Assembly: GCF_904849725.1 (NCBI RefSeq)
Contig: NC_058524.1
Span: 550,439,763 to 550,503,762 of the forward strand
Direction of reading: 5' to 3'
DNA: 64,000 nucleotides
Origin: Hordeum vulgare subsp. vulgare
Lineage: Eukaryota; Streptophyta; Magnoliopsida; Poales; Poaceae
Shown: one piece after another, positions 43,459 through 55,427 of the stretch
How the letters are laid out: each line of letters opens with the position of its first letter
Numbering within the stretch: position 1 is the stretch's first letter
Made by a program: the position numbers and the translations under genes
Notes under the pieces: generated by a model
What the model saw: the letters and a program-made list of their open reading frames with translations, nothing else
The model's database searches: none
What the model was told of the DNA's origin: nothing

Positions 43459-45110
43459 TGATACGTCTCAAACGTATCTATAATTTTTGATGGTTTCACG
43501 CTGTTATCTTGTCAACTTTGGATGTTTGTTTACCTTTTTTATCTTTTTTGAGACTAACTTATTAACTCAGTGCCAAGTGCCAGTTCCTGTTTTTTCTATG
43601 TTTTTGACTCTTTTCAGATCTGATTTTGGAACGGAGTCCAAACGGAATAAAATCCCCAAAATGATTTTTTCTAGAACGGAAGAAGATCGGGAGGCTTGAG
43701 GGCCAAGCAAGTGGGACCACAGGGAGCCCACAAGCCCTGTTGCCGCGACCAGGGGGAGGCCGTGGCAACCAAGCTTGTGGCCTCCCTGGTGCCCCCCTGC
43801 CCTAGGTCTTTGGCCTATAAATTTCCTAAAAATCCAGAAAAAATCAGGGCGTCCATGAAAACACTTTTCCGCCGCCACAAGCTACCGTTTCCGCGAGATC
43901 TCATCTGGAGACCCTTCTCGGTGCCCTGCCGGAGGGGACTTTGGAGTTGGAGGGCTTCTTCATCAACATCATCGCCCCTCCAATGACTCATGAGTAGTTC
44001 ACTTCAGACCTACTGGTCCGTAGTTAGTAGCTAGACGGCTTCTTCTCTCTCTTGGATCTTCAATACAAAGTTCTCCATGATCTTCATGGAGATCTATCCG
44101 ATGTAATCCTCTTTGGCGGTGTGTTTGTCGAGATCTGATGAATTGTGGATTTGTGATCATATTGTCTATGATATATATTTGAGTCTTTGCTGATTTCTTA
44201 TATGCATGATTTGATATCCTTGTAAGTCTCTCCGAGTCTTGGTTTTGTTTGGCCAACTAGATCTATGATTCTTGCAAAGGGATAAGTGCTTGGTTTTGGG
44301 TTCTTACCGTGTGGTGACCTTTCCGAGTGACAATAAGGGCAGCAAGGCACACATCGTGTAGTTGCCATCAAGGGTAACAAGATGGGCTTTGTCGTAGATA
44401 TGAGATTGTCCATCTACATCATGTCATCTTGCTTAAGGCGTTACTTTGTTCTTTTGGACTTAATACACTAGATGCATGCTGGATAGCGGTCGACGTGTGG
44501 AGTAATAGTAGTAGATGCAGAAAGTATTAGTCTACTTGTTTTGAACGTGATGCCTATCGATATAATCATTGCCATAGATATCGTCATGACTTTGCGCGGT
44601 TCTATCAATTGCTCGACAGTAATTCGTTCACCCACCGTCTACTTGCTTTCATGAGAGAAGCCACTAGTGAACATTACAGCCCCCGGGTCTATTCACACCT
44701 ATCGTTTCCACTTTCACTTTTACTTTGCTTGGTTACTTTGTTGCTTTCAGTTCTCACTTGGCAAACAATCTATAAGGGATTGACAACCCCTTCATAGCGT
44801 TGGGAGCAAGCTCTTTGTGTTTGTGCAGACACTTGTGATACTCCTTCACTGGATCGATACCTTGGTTCTCAAACTGAGGGAAATACTTACCGCCGTTGTA
44901 CTACATCGCCCTTTCCGCTTAGAGGGAACACCAACGCAAGGCTCCAAGGCCACGGGGGAATCCTTTGCATATTTGCCTAGGAAGTCCCTAAAGGCGTAGC
45001 CGTAGCAGAAGGATTCCTGGTGCCGTTGCTGAGGAGAATCAAGACAAGAATAGTCTCCCGTCAGCACGCTTGTTTATGGCGCCGTTGGAAGGTTTTTTGT
45101 TGCAGTAGCA
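43459..45110 (+). repeat. 5' LTR of the non-autonomous Gypsy element (1,652 bp)
   Basis: Nearly identical to 49152-50573 except for small changes and an extra block of about 230 bp (from about 43920 to 44150). The LTR includes 'ggcctataaatt' (about 43812), a likely TATA box. Confidence 0.9.
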
Positions 45111-45121
45111 AAAAGAATTTC

Positions 45122-45139
45122 TGGCGCCGTTGCCGGGGA
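45122..45139 (+). promoter_or_regulatory. Primer-binding site, tRNA-Asp
   Basis: TGGCGCCGTTGCCGGGGA is the complement of the tRNA-Asp 3' end including CCA. It lies 11 bp downstream of the LTR end, a usual small gap for this clade. Confidence 0.85.
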
Positions 45140-45346
45140 AGGAGAGATCTATCCAAGTAGGTCTCACAAACTCATTTCTTGCATTTACTTTTTTTTGCGA
45201 GTTGCCTCTCGTTTTCCTCTCCCCCACTTCACATTTGTCGTTTTCATTTGCCTTTCTCCTTTGCCGTTTTCTTTTGCCTTTTTGTCGTTCCCTTTCGCCC
45301 GTTTTCCTCGCCTGCTCTTAGGCTTGTTCGTGAGAGACCTTTCCTC

Positions 45347-46477
45347 ATGGACAAACCAAACTATTTCAAAAAATTGGAGGAGATTGAAACTAATGTCAAA
45401 GGTTTCATGTCTTCTCAGTTTGACCAAAATAGTTACTTCCGTAGGGAATTAAAAGAGCAAAGTTCCTTTTTGGTCCGTTTGAATAAAGAAGTTGATGATA
45501 TGGCCAAATATTTCCTTGCACTAAATTCTCAGCTTGCTCACCTTGAAAAATTGGTGGGCCAAATTTCTGACAAGTAGGCTACCTTAGTCAATAAGATGGC
45601 AGCTAAACCTGAAATTTGTGATGCAAATCACGAAGATCTTAAAGTGCTTGGTGTGACTCCTCATGAATCTTTGTTTTCGCGTGTCAAACCTATTGATGAA
45701 GGGGCCGGATATGAATCCACTTTGGTTGAAAAACGCTTCAATGATTCGGAGTCCACCTATCTTGATGATAAAGGTGTGGAGAGTGGAGTAGAAGAAATCA
45801 AAATTTTGGGTAGTAATGAAACTCCCACTTTGGATTTTAAGAAATTCAATTATGATAATTGCTCCTTGTTTGAATGCATCTCTTTGATGCAATCCATTGC
45901 AAACTCTCCACATGCTTATAGCCAAAGCAAAGCCTTTACCGCGCATATCGTAGATGCTACGATGAAATCTCTTGAAGAGAAGCTCGAACTAGAAGTCTCT
46001 ATACCTAGAAAACTTCATGATGAGTGGGAACCTACTATCAAAATCAAGATAAAAAACTATGAGTGCAATGCTTTGTGTGATTTGGGTGCTAGTGTTTTCG
46101 CGATTCCAAAATCTTTATGTGATATTCTTGGTTTTCATGAGATTGAAGAGTGTTCTCTTAATTTGCATCTTGAGAATTCGACTGTCAAGAAACCCATGGG
46201 AAGGATCGATGATGTTCTTATTGTTGCAAATAAGAACTATGTACCCGTGGATTTCATTGTACTTGACATAGATTTCAATCCTTCATGTCCCATTATTCTT
46301 GGTAGACCTTTCCTAAGGACTATTGGTGCTATCATCGATATGAAGGAAGGGAATATTAGATTTTAATTTCCCCTAAAGAAGGGCATGGAGCACTTTCCTA
46401 GAAAGAAAATAAGATTGCCTTATGAATCTATGATGAGGGCTACTTATGGTTTGAGCACCAAAGATGACTATACGTGA
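45347..46477 (+). pseudogene. Gypsy gag C-terminus and retropepsin-type protease
   Basis: ATG at 45347 ('MDKPNYFKKLEEIETN') opens a 376-codon frame. An N-terminal coiled-coil-like segment ('VRLNKEVDDMAKYFLALNS') is followed by a linker, then the protease: 'ALCDLGASVFAIPKSL' (Asp at about residue 243) and 'CPIILGRPFLRTIGAIIDM', the substrate-flap/C-terminal part usual in Athila-type proteases. Two in-frame stops, TAG at 45575 and TAA at 46364, are the only breaks. Each appears to be a single-base change in an otherwise open frame. The enzyme would process gag. No polymerase follows, so the frame ends where other family members continue into reverse transcriptase. Confidence 0.8.
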
Positions 46478-49151
46478 TTCCATCACCTTTTGCCTAGCTA
46501 AGGGCGTTAAACAATAGCGCTTGTTGGGAGGCAAACCAACGAATCTATCCTTTTTCTTTCTGTTTTTTGTTTTCCACACTTTCATAATTCTGTTATGATT
46601 GTGTTTTTTGTGTTTCTTTTTGCGTTTGTGCCAAGCAAAACCGTTATGATTAGTCTTGAGGATGATCGTTTGGTCATGCTGGAAAAGATAGAAACTTTCT
46701 GCTCACCGAAAGAATTTTCATGTTTTCTCTGTAAGAGATTTTGAGTTGATTCTTTTTGCTGCTGATTACTACGCAAATTCTTCAGACTGTCGTAATGTTT
46801 CAGAATTTTTGAAGTACCAGAAGTATACGAAGTATACAGATTGCTACAGACTGGTCTGATGTTAACAGATTCTGTTTTTGTTGTGTTGGTTGCTTATTTT
46901 GATGAAACTATGGATAGTATAGGGGGGTATTAGCCATGGAAGATTGAAAATACAGTACCACAACATAAACATAAGTATAATTCAAGTTTTCTACAGTAAC
47001 TAAGGAAGTGGTGGTTTGCTTTCTTATACTAATGTTATCACGAGTTTCTGTTTAAGTTTCGTGTTGTGAAGTTTTCAAGTTTTGGGTGAAGTTCTTATGG
47101 AAAAAAAGATAAAGAGTGGCAAGAGCTCAAGCTTGGGGATGCCCAAGGCACCCCAAGATGATTCAAGGATGCCGTAAAAGCCTAAGCTTGGGGAAGCCCC
47201 GGGAAGGCATCCCCTCTTTCGTCTTCAATCCATCGGTAACGTTACTTGGGGCTATATTTTTATTCACCACATGTTATGTGTTTTTCTTGGAGCGTCTTGT
47301 ATCGTAGGAGTCTTTTATTTTTGTTGTGTCACAATCATCCTTTCTGCACACCTAGAGAGAGAGACATGCACTCACCGTGATTTTGTCGAGCTTCACTTAT
47401 ATCCTTTGGTTAGACAATTCAGCTCACATGTGCTTCACTTATATCTTTTGAGCTGGTTGATTTTGCTCTGTGTGCTTCACTTATATCTTTTAGAGCACGG
47501 CGGTGCGTGGCTTGGTAGTTGGTCTATGCTTTGAAAGTAGTCTCAAAAGGGGTAGTTATCCAAAGGGATACGAAAACTTCCACCTTCATGTGCATTGAAT
47601 AGTTAGAGAAGTTTGATTCATCTCAACTTGTTTTGAGTTGTGGTTATGTAATATTGAAGTTATTCTAGTAAGGTGTTGTGGATCTAGAAATACTTGTTTT
47701 GAAGTTACTGATTCCCGTAGCATGCACGTATGGTGAACCGCTATGTGATGTAGTCTGAGCATGATTAGTCTATTGATTGTCATCCTTTGTGTGGCGGTCG
47801 GGATCGCGCGATGGTTTATACCTACCAACCCTTTCCCTAGGAGTATGCGTTGAATGCTTTGTTTCGATTACTAATAAAACTTTTGCAACAAGTATATGAG
47901 TTCTTCATGACTAATGTTGAGTCCATGGTTTAGATGCACTTTCACCTTCCACCATCACTATCTTCTTTAGTGTCGTGCAACTTTCGCCGGTGCGCAAAAC
48001 CCACCATTAGCCTCCCTCAAAACAGCCACCATACCTACCTACTTTGGCTTTTTCAAAGTCATTCCGAGATATATTGCCATGCAACTACCACCATGAGATG
48101 TGCCACCACATCTACATTGGCATTGCATGATCGTAAGATAGCTAGCATGATGTTTCCATTAATGTCCATGGCATGCTAGATCATTGTCACGGTACACTAC
48201 CGAAGGCATTCCATATAGAGTCATTGTTGCTCTAAGTTTTGAGTTGTAAGTGTGATGATCATCATTGATGGAGCATTGTCCCATGTAAGGAAATAAAAGA
48301 GGCCAAAGATGCCCACCAAAAAAGAGAGAGGCCAAAGAGCCCATCCAAAACAATGAGAGAAAAAGAGAGAAGGGACAATGCTACCACCTTTCCACACTTG
48401 TGCATATTAAGCACCATGATCTTCATGATTGAGAGTCTCTCGTTTTGTCACCACCATATAGCTAGTGGGAAATTTTCATTATATAACTTGGCTTGTATAT
48501 TCCAATGATAGGCTTCCTCAAATTTTCCTTAGGTCTTCATGAGCAAGCAAGTTGGATGCACACCCACTAGTTTTCTTTAAGAGCTTTCACATACTCTTAG
48601 CTCTAGTGCATCATTTGTATGGCAATCCCTACTCATTCACATTGATATCTATTGATGAGCATCTCCACAGCTCATTGATATGCCTAGTTAATGTGACCAT
48701 CTTCTCCTTGTTTTTCTTGCACCCTCCACCACACTCCACACCACTTATAGTGCTAAAGACATGGCTCACGCTCATGTATTGCGTGAGAGTTGAAAAAGTT
48801 TGAGAAAGTAAAGGTGTGAAAACAATTACTTGGCCAATACCGGGGTTGTGCATGATTTAAATTCGTTGTGCAATGATGATAGAGCATAGCCAGATTATAT
48901 GATTTTGTAGGTATAACTTTCTTTTGGCCTTGTTATTTTGAAAGTTCATGATTACTTTGCTAGTTTGCTTGAAGTATTATTATTTCCATGTCAATAGCAA
49001 GCTATTGTTTTGAATCTAATGGATCTGAACAATCACGTCACATAAGAGGAGTTACAAAGGACATCTATGCTAGGTAGCATGAAAACATCAAAAATTCATT
49101 CTTTATCACTTCCCTACTCGAGGATGAGCAAGAGTTAAGCTTGGGGATGCT
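46478..49151 (+). other. Non-coding interior of the non-autonomous Gypsy element
   Basis: No long frame and no polymerase motif on either strand. It begins with 'gcgcttgttgggaggcaa', typical of the region after gag-pol in Athila-like elements, and ends in the purine-rich tract at 49135-49151. This is where reverse transcriptase and integrase would be in a full element. Confidence 0.7.
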
Positions 49152-50573
49152 TGATACGTCTCAAACGTATCTATAATTTTTGATGGTTTCACGCTGTTAT
49201 CTTGTCAACTTTGGATGTTTTGTTTACCTTTTATATCTTTTTTGAGACTAACTTATTAACTCAGTGCCAAGTGCTAGTTCCTGTTTTTTCTGTGTTTTTG
49301 ACTCTTTTCATATCTGATTTTGGAACGGAGTCCAAACGGAATAAAATCCCCAAAATGATTTTTTCCAGAAAGGAAGAAGATCGGGAGGCTTGAGGGCCAA
49401 GCAAGTGGGCCCACAGGGAGCCCACAAGCCATGTTGCCGCGACCAAGGGGGAGGCCGTGGCAACCAAGCTTGTGGCCTCCCTGGCGCCCCCCTGCCCTAG
49501 GTCTTTGGCCTATAAATTCCCTAAAATCGAGAAAATATCAGGGCGTCCACGAAAACACTTTTCCGCCACCGCAAGCTTCTGTTTCCGCGAGATCTCATCT
49601 GGAGACCCTTCCCGGTGATCATATTGTCTATGATATATATTTGAGTCTTTGCTGATTTCTTATATGCATGATTTGATGTCCTTGTAAGTCTCTCCGAGTC
49701 TTGGGTTTTGTTTGGCCAACTAGATCAATGATTCTTGCAATGGGAGAAGTGCTTGGTTTTGGGTTCTTACCGTGTGGTGACCTTTCCCAGTGGCAGTAGG
49801 GGCAGCAAGGCACACATCGTGTAGTTTCCATCAAGGGTAACAAGATGGGCTTTGTCGTAGATATGAGATTGTCCATCTACATATGTCATCTTGCTTAAGG
49901 CGTTACTCTGTTCTTTTGGACTTAATACACTAGATGCATGCTGGATAGCGGTCGACGTGTGGAGTAATAGTAGTAGATGCAGATAGTATCGGTCTACTTG
50001 TTTTGGACGTGATGCCTATAGATATAATCATTGCCATAGATATCGTCACGACTTTGCGCGGTTCTATCAATTGCTCGACAGTAATTCGTTCACCCACCGT
50101 CTACTTGCTTTCATGAGAGAAGCCACTAGTGAACACTACGGCCCCCGGGTCTATTCACACCTATCGTTTCCACTTTCTCTTTTACTTTGCTTTGTTACTG
50201 TGTTGCTTTCAGTTCTCACTTGGCAAACAATCTATAAGGGATTGACAACCCCTTCATAGCGTTGGGAGCAAGATCTTTGTGTTTGTGCAGGCACTTGTGA
50301 TACTCCTTCACTGGATCGATACCTTGGTTCTCAAAACTGAGGGAAATACTTACCGCCGCTGTACTACATCACCCTTTCCGCTTCGAGGGAACACCAACAC
50401 AAGGCTCCAAGGCCACGGGGGAATCCTTTGCATATTTGCCTAGGAAGTCCCTAAAGGCGTAGCCGTAGCAGAAGGATTCCTGGTGTCGTTGCTGAGGAGA
50501 ATCAAGACAAGAATAGTCTCCCGTCGGCACACTTGTTTCTGGCGCCGTTGGAAGGTCTTTTGTTGCAGTAGCA
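49152..50573 (+). repeat. 3' LTR of the non-autonomous Gypsy element (1,422 bp)
   Basis: Same ends as the 5' LTR. The join 'cccggtga-tcatattg' (about 49613-49620) skips the segment present at about 43920-44150. Both borders of the lost segment carry 'ggtg/gtga', consistent with deletion between short repeats. Confidence 0.9.
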
Positions 50574-50578
50574 GCAGG

Positions 50579-51952
50579 CAACATGACGGAAACAATACGG
50601 TATTTATCAAATTTTAAATTATAATCACAACATAAATATTTCCTACGCGCAGAAAAACTAGGAACCTGCTACGGAGATGGATCATGGATCATTACCACTA
50701 GACGTGCAGTACCATGCAGCAGAAGTAGAGTTGGGGCAGCGCGCCCGCGAGGTATGTCTCCTCCTTGTCCAATCTCCCTCGAACAGTCGGTCGCTGAATA
50801 TCACGTACAAGTTTGTCAAAGCGGCACAAGTGCACCACCTCTCATGGTATTCGCGTGCTGGAGGAACACCGTAAGGCGGACTGCTATGTCCGATCACACA
50901 GTCGGTAGCGAGTGGAGGTGACTAGTCGCAAAACATGCAAAGCCCCCAAGACGGCGCTGAAGCCATCAACCAAATGAGTGTGCCACACCTCCACTATGTA
51001 TAGGCATCTATTGCGGGCTCAACTCTTGGTCCGCGCATGGATCCTAAAGCCGAAAAGTTCCTTCACTTACGCGCGCGACCCCTTAGGTCCTCGTTCACTT
51101 GGTCGTGAGTGAGATCACATCCGTCTTGTCTAGTCGGTTTCAGCCTCTAGCAAGGCGTGCCGACTTCAAGTGTTTGATGAAGCTGGTTAGGCGAACTTGT
51201 ACTTCACACTTCTGTTCCCTTTTCCACACGATATATGTTGTTGCCTCAAGACGACATGGTCATCCTTATTGCAGCACGACATCTTTCTCATTCCGGTGAA
51301 TCCGACCAACACTTCGAATTATCTCATAATCCTCATCGCATGGCCATTCTTATCTAGGTTGGATCATCCGAGGGCCCGGAGTATATCTCTCCTAATCAGA
51401 GGGACAAATTCCATCTTGCTCGACCATGTCTCGCACCATGGATCTAGACAATCCCGAAACCTACCTTTGTAACTTCCGAGACATGGAGTAGCATTTGGTC
51501 GGTCCAAAGCAAGTTTGTCACCACCCCGAGTACATGTGCCAGCTCAAGTCTTAGGACATAGAACGTATGTTGTACTAGAGACTCACATATGACTTATCGC
51601 TTTGTCTCATAGTCGGGTCTGTCCAACTCAGACCTTATCTCAACTCAGATCCGACTTCATCGAATCCGACCAGATCTTTCCGAGTCCATATGATCCGGCT
51701 AGCATCAAATGCTACATGTTCGGTGAGATCGGACCATCCACCGTTTCCTATGCTAGTCTAATTGGTTGCGCGTCCACACCATCCTTTCGACTAGGGACCA
51801 TTTAGGACAGTCATCATACAATGCATAGTCTCACAAACAAGTCACGTACTTGTTAATAGACATAAATGATAATGTCAAGGACTATCTTTATACATAAACA
51901 CACAACAAATTACATCATACATGATTGCCTCTAGGGCATACATACAACACTA
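50579..51952 (-). mobile_element. Copia-type LTR fragment, minus orientation
   Basis: On the minus strand it begins TGTTGTATGTATGCCCTAGAGGC, sharing the 'GCCCTAGAGGC' opening of the Angela group but otherwise different, and ends with a 'gcgcgtaggaaatattt' segment near 50650. This suits the 3' end of a Copia LTR. No gene is seen. The right edge at 51952 is followed by the LINE relic. Confidence 0.6.
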
Positions 51953-52725
51953 GTTTCCATCAAGACCCATTTATTGACCCAATCAATGAACAGAAAATGT
52001 CTAGCTATTACTGATTTTACCATTAGATTTGCCTTTAGATTGCCTAACGAGACTAAAAATCCCTCCAAAAAGGATAGGGTGACACACAGTCGCATAACTT
52101 CATGTAATTCAAGAACAAAATTAGTTTTATGACCAACATAAGTTGCGCCATAAAAACAATTAAATGCGAGCAAAAGATGTTGGATTTGGACTTAATAGTG
52201 GCAATCGAGCAATATCTCTTAATGATACATCCAGTATATTCAAATGTATCGTCATTCAAACCAAGAAAAACACCTCCAACAATATTATTAGATGGCAGAA
52301 AATGCCAAGAATAACTACTGGTAGCAGAAACAAACTTGAGGAAACCCTTAGAAAAATTATCCCTAAGTTTCTTGAAATCCAACAAGATCAGGTTTGTATT
52401 TAGATATTAGATTAGAGAAGCTCTATGATTTTCCATCTTGTCCAAGACCTCTAATATTCCAAAACAATATCTATCATGATGTCTTAAAAAGGATTTGACG
52501 GACCACAAGTTCTAGATCTAGTGACATTATGTGGAACAACTATAGAATCGGTAGTGCACCCTGATTTGAAGTGAACAGATAAACCACAAGGTGGAGTATA
52601 AACACTCAAATCAGAGTTATTCTCAATATCTATTTTACCAAGTAGAGAAATCACCATATTTTGATTATAAATATCATATTATGGTGTTTATAGTATTAAC
52701 CATGATAATATCCATGTGAGAGTTA
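51953..52725 (-). pseudogene. LINE relic (RIX), start of ORF2 endonuclease, left part
   Basis: On the minus strand, 'ILFWNIRGLGQDGKS' (about 52480-52430) is the usual opening of LINE ORF2. It is followed by 'WHFLPSNNIVGGVFLGLNDD' (about 52310-52250) and 'VYGATYVGHKTNFVLELHEVM' (about 52145-52085), all from the apurinic endonuclease domain. Stops and frameshifts are frequent. The part 52500-52725 fits the end of ORF1. Confidence 0.6.
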
Positions 52726-53452
52726 TCTATATCTAATAATAAATGGGTTATTGCTTCTCGCAGTCCGTCACGGAAATTGCCCCTAAAGTTGTAAAATATT
52801 ACCCACCAATGTCACTATAAGTGATAAAAAATATATTTCAACACATGAGAATCCCTCGCCTCGGCAGGCCCATGCAGTAGGGACCTCCTATACTGCGCTC
52901 TGCATGCTGGGAGAAGACGCAGCGCTCCCGTTTGGGTTGGCCCATATCTGAACGGTGTGTTATTTATTTATTTATTTGCCTTATTCTACTTTAAATAATT
53001 AGAGAGTTCAAAAAAGTTTTGAAAATTAAAAAATGAGAATTTTGAAATGAAATTTAATATATCCTAATGTTTGTGAATTCAAAAACCCATGATTTTTAAA
53101 AGGTTTGGGTATTAAAAAATATTAATGAGATTGAACAAAATTTTGCCAATTCAAAACATGTCCATGAATGAAAAAATATCATAATAATTCAAAATGTGTA
53201 CGTGACTTACCAAATTGTTTATTCATCCATAAAACATTTGTGGATTCAAAAAATGATCATGCATTTCAAAAAAAATGTTTGCTAAATTAAAAAAATATTC
53301 AAGATTTCAAAAGGATAAATGATTTAAAAAAAATTATTTCATGAAATTAAGAGTGTTAGTGTATCTTGGTGATGCACCAAAATGTGGCCATCACTATTGG
53401 AGATTATGGTATATTTTTTCTCTCGTTGTAACGCACGGGCTCTTTTGCTAGT
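52726..53452 (+). mobile_element. Non-autonomous Helitron, about 0.73 kb
   Basis: Starts TCTATATCTAATAATAAATG (or, less likely, TCTAATAATAAATG at 52732) preceded by A. It ends AACGCACGGGCTCTTTTGCTAGT followed by T, which is the CTAGT end and A/T insertion rule of Helitrons. 'cgttgtaacg' just before the end is a short palindrome. The interior is AT-rich and non-coding. It splits the minus-strand LINE relic. Confidence 0.75.
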
Positions 53453-53699
53453 TCTTACCAATAACAATATCCACAACACAAGGTTGACCATGTAGAGGCA
53501 GGGGTCCTTAAAGACTTACTCATGAAACTAGGAGTAACTTCCAAGTTTTGTTTCATTCTATAAGCATCAAACTTTAGCCATGATGGTTTCCCTCCCATGG
53601 TTTCTAGTATTGGGTCTTATAATAACAACATTCCCTCATTTCTTATTAGCAATCTTTCTTTTGTTTTCCAACATCAACATTTGACCACTCTCAGAAACA
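53453..53699 (-). pseudogene. LINE relic, right part beyond the Helitron
   Basis: Contiguous with 51953-52725 once the Helitron is ignored. I place it as ORF1 by position only; no domain is identifiable. Confidence 0.35.
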
Positions 53700-55427
53700 A
53701 ACTTCTTGATAGAACATTAGCTCCATGGCCTAATGTTGAGCCTTTCACGCCGCGGCGTGACACGAGGGCGTCCAACCGCTCGGCGACTCTATGAGTTGCC
53801 AAGGCCACCCCGATCGGGAACGTCCTGCTCGTAGCGTTGGGCATTGTCCTGGGAGACCTCGTGGCCGACAACACTGTTTTTCAAGAGTTGAAGGATTTGT
53901 TCGACTCACCATTGAGAGAACAACACGCGAGGATAATTTCGGTTCTATTTGGGAAGGCAGTTCCAACCGAGAGCTTTGAAGGAGGTCCATTGATGGGCAT
54001 TGAGCTACAATGAGCCGTGCGGGTAGCTGTGTTGTCGTTGCTAATTCTTTCCCATGGATTTAAGCCCACACCTTATATGCTGGAATGTGAGTGGATTAAA
54101 CAACCCGACAAAGAGGAAAGAAGTGAGCCACTTCTTGGGCATGACTAACGCTAGTCTAGTGTGTTTACAACAAAGCAAGGATGGTGTAATTGACCAGTTT
54201 GTTGTTATGCAATGTTTGGGCCCATCCTTTCACGGCTTTGCATACTTGACGACGATCGATACTTGAGGTGGAATTCTATAGGCTTGGAACTCCACTTTTA
54301 TGGATGTCACTAACCTGTTCCTAGACACCAATTTCATCACAGGGCTGGTTTGCCCCAAGATGGGAAGCAATTGGTGGATCTCGGTAGTTTACTGGCCTCA
54401 AGGTGATGAGCGTAAAACCATATTCCTTCATGATCTGGGAGCCAAGAGAGAGAGATGTGCCTAAGGCCTTGGATAGTCTTGGGGGATTTTAACATGATCC
54501 TTAGGGCTTCTAAGAGGAATAATATGAACTTCAACCGCGACATGACGAACAAGTTTCAACGTTTTGTGGATGATCATGAGCTTAAGGAGTTGTACACGCA
54601 TGGAAGATGGTTCACTTGGTCCAATGAAAGGGAGGCTCCTACTCTTACCAAGATAGATAACATTCTCGTCTCCATGGATTGGGAGTTTGAGAGTCCGCAC
54701 TCACTCCTTTTAGGCTTTGTACACCGGAGTGTCTGATCATGCGCCTCTCTATCTCACCACTGTTGCCCCTTTCTACCATAAGAAAAGCGAGATGTTTTGG
54801 ACGAAGTTGGATGGATACGAGGAGGCCATAAGGCAATCTTGGGTTTGCGATGCTTCCATTACCGACTGCTTCAAGCGAGTTGATGCTCTATTCAGGAACG
54901 CCGCAACTTACCTCCTATCTTGGGGGCAGCAAAAGATGGGGAATATCAAACTGAAAATGGTGGTGGCCTTTTGGGTCATCTTTCGGTTGGACGGGGTTAT
55001 GGAGCAAAGGCAGCTTACTAGCGCGGAGACTTGGTTAAGGAGCACTTTGAAGCTAACCCTCCTTGGTTTGGTCTCTCTTGAGCGCACTATCGATAGGCAG
55101 AGATCCAGGTTAAGATGTCTCAAGAGGGCGATGCTAACACCAAATTCTTCCAAGCTATCACGAAAGGAAGACATGCTAAAAACTACATACTACACCTTAA
55201 ACTTGGTCAACAAATCATCACCGATCTGAGGGATATGGAGGAAGCTTTTTGGACGCTTATCAAAATCTAATTGGCACGACTTAGGCCAGGAATCACACTA
55301 TTGATATGGAGTATCTTGGCATAGGAACGATCGATCTTCATGATCTTGATGCCATTTTTACGGAGGAGGAGGTCTGGGCCGCAGTTAAATAGCTTCATCA
55401 TGCTCGAGCCCCTGGTCTGGATGGTTT
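53700..55427 (+). pseudogene. LINE (RIX) relic: end of ORF1 and ORF2 endonuclease, cut at the reverse transcriptase
   Basis: ORF1 tail at about 53800-54000 ('LVADNTVFQELKDLFDSPL'). ORF2 opens near 54054 with 'HLICWNVSGLNNPTKRKEV', then 'ASLVCLQQSK', 'WIVLGDFNMILRASKRNN', 'ELYTHGRWFTWSNEREAP' and 'SDHAPLYL', the successive motifs of the endonuclease (Asn, Glu, Asp-Asn and Asp-His). The catalytic Glu of 'CLQE' appears as Gln. Frameshifts near 54270 and 54725 break it. At 55390 'HHARAPGLDGF' is the start of the reverse transcriptase domain, and the Angela-type element enters right after it. The remainder should lie beyond 64000. Confidence 0.8.

Larger units (their letters stand above)
43459..50573 (+). 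mobile_element. Complete non-autonomous Gypsy LTR retrotransposon, 7.1 kb
   Basis: 5' LTR 43459-45110 and 3' LTR 49152-50573 both start TGATACGTCTCAAACG and end TTGCAGTAGCA. GCAGG flanks both sides (43454-43458, 50574-50578). A primer site TGGCGCCGTTGCCGGGGA (45122-45139) matches the tRNA-Asp 3' end. A purine-rich tract, 'agcttggggatg', precedes the 3' LTR. The interior codes only for a gag tail plus protease; no reverse transcriptase, RNase H or integrase is found, so it must have used proteins from a partner element. The 3' LTR lacks about 230 bp present in the 5' LTR. Confidence 0.9.
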
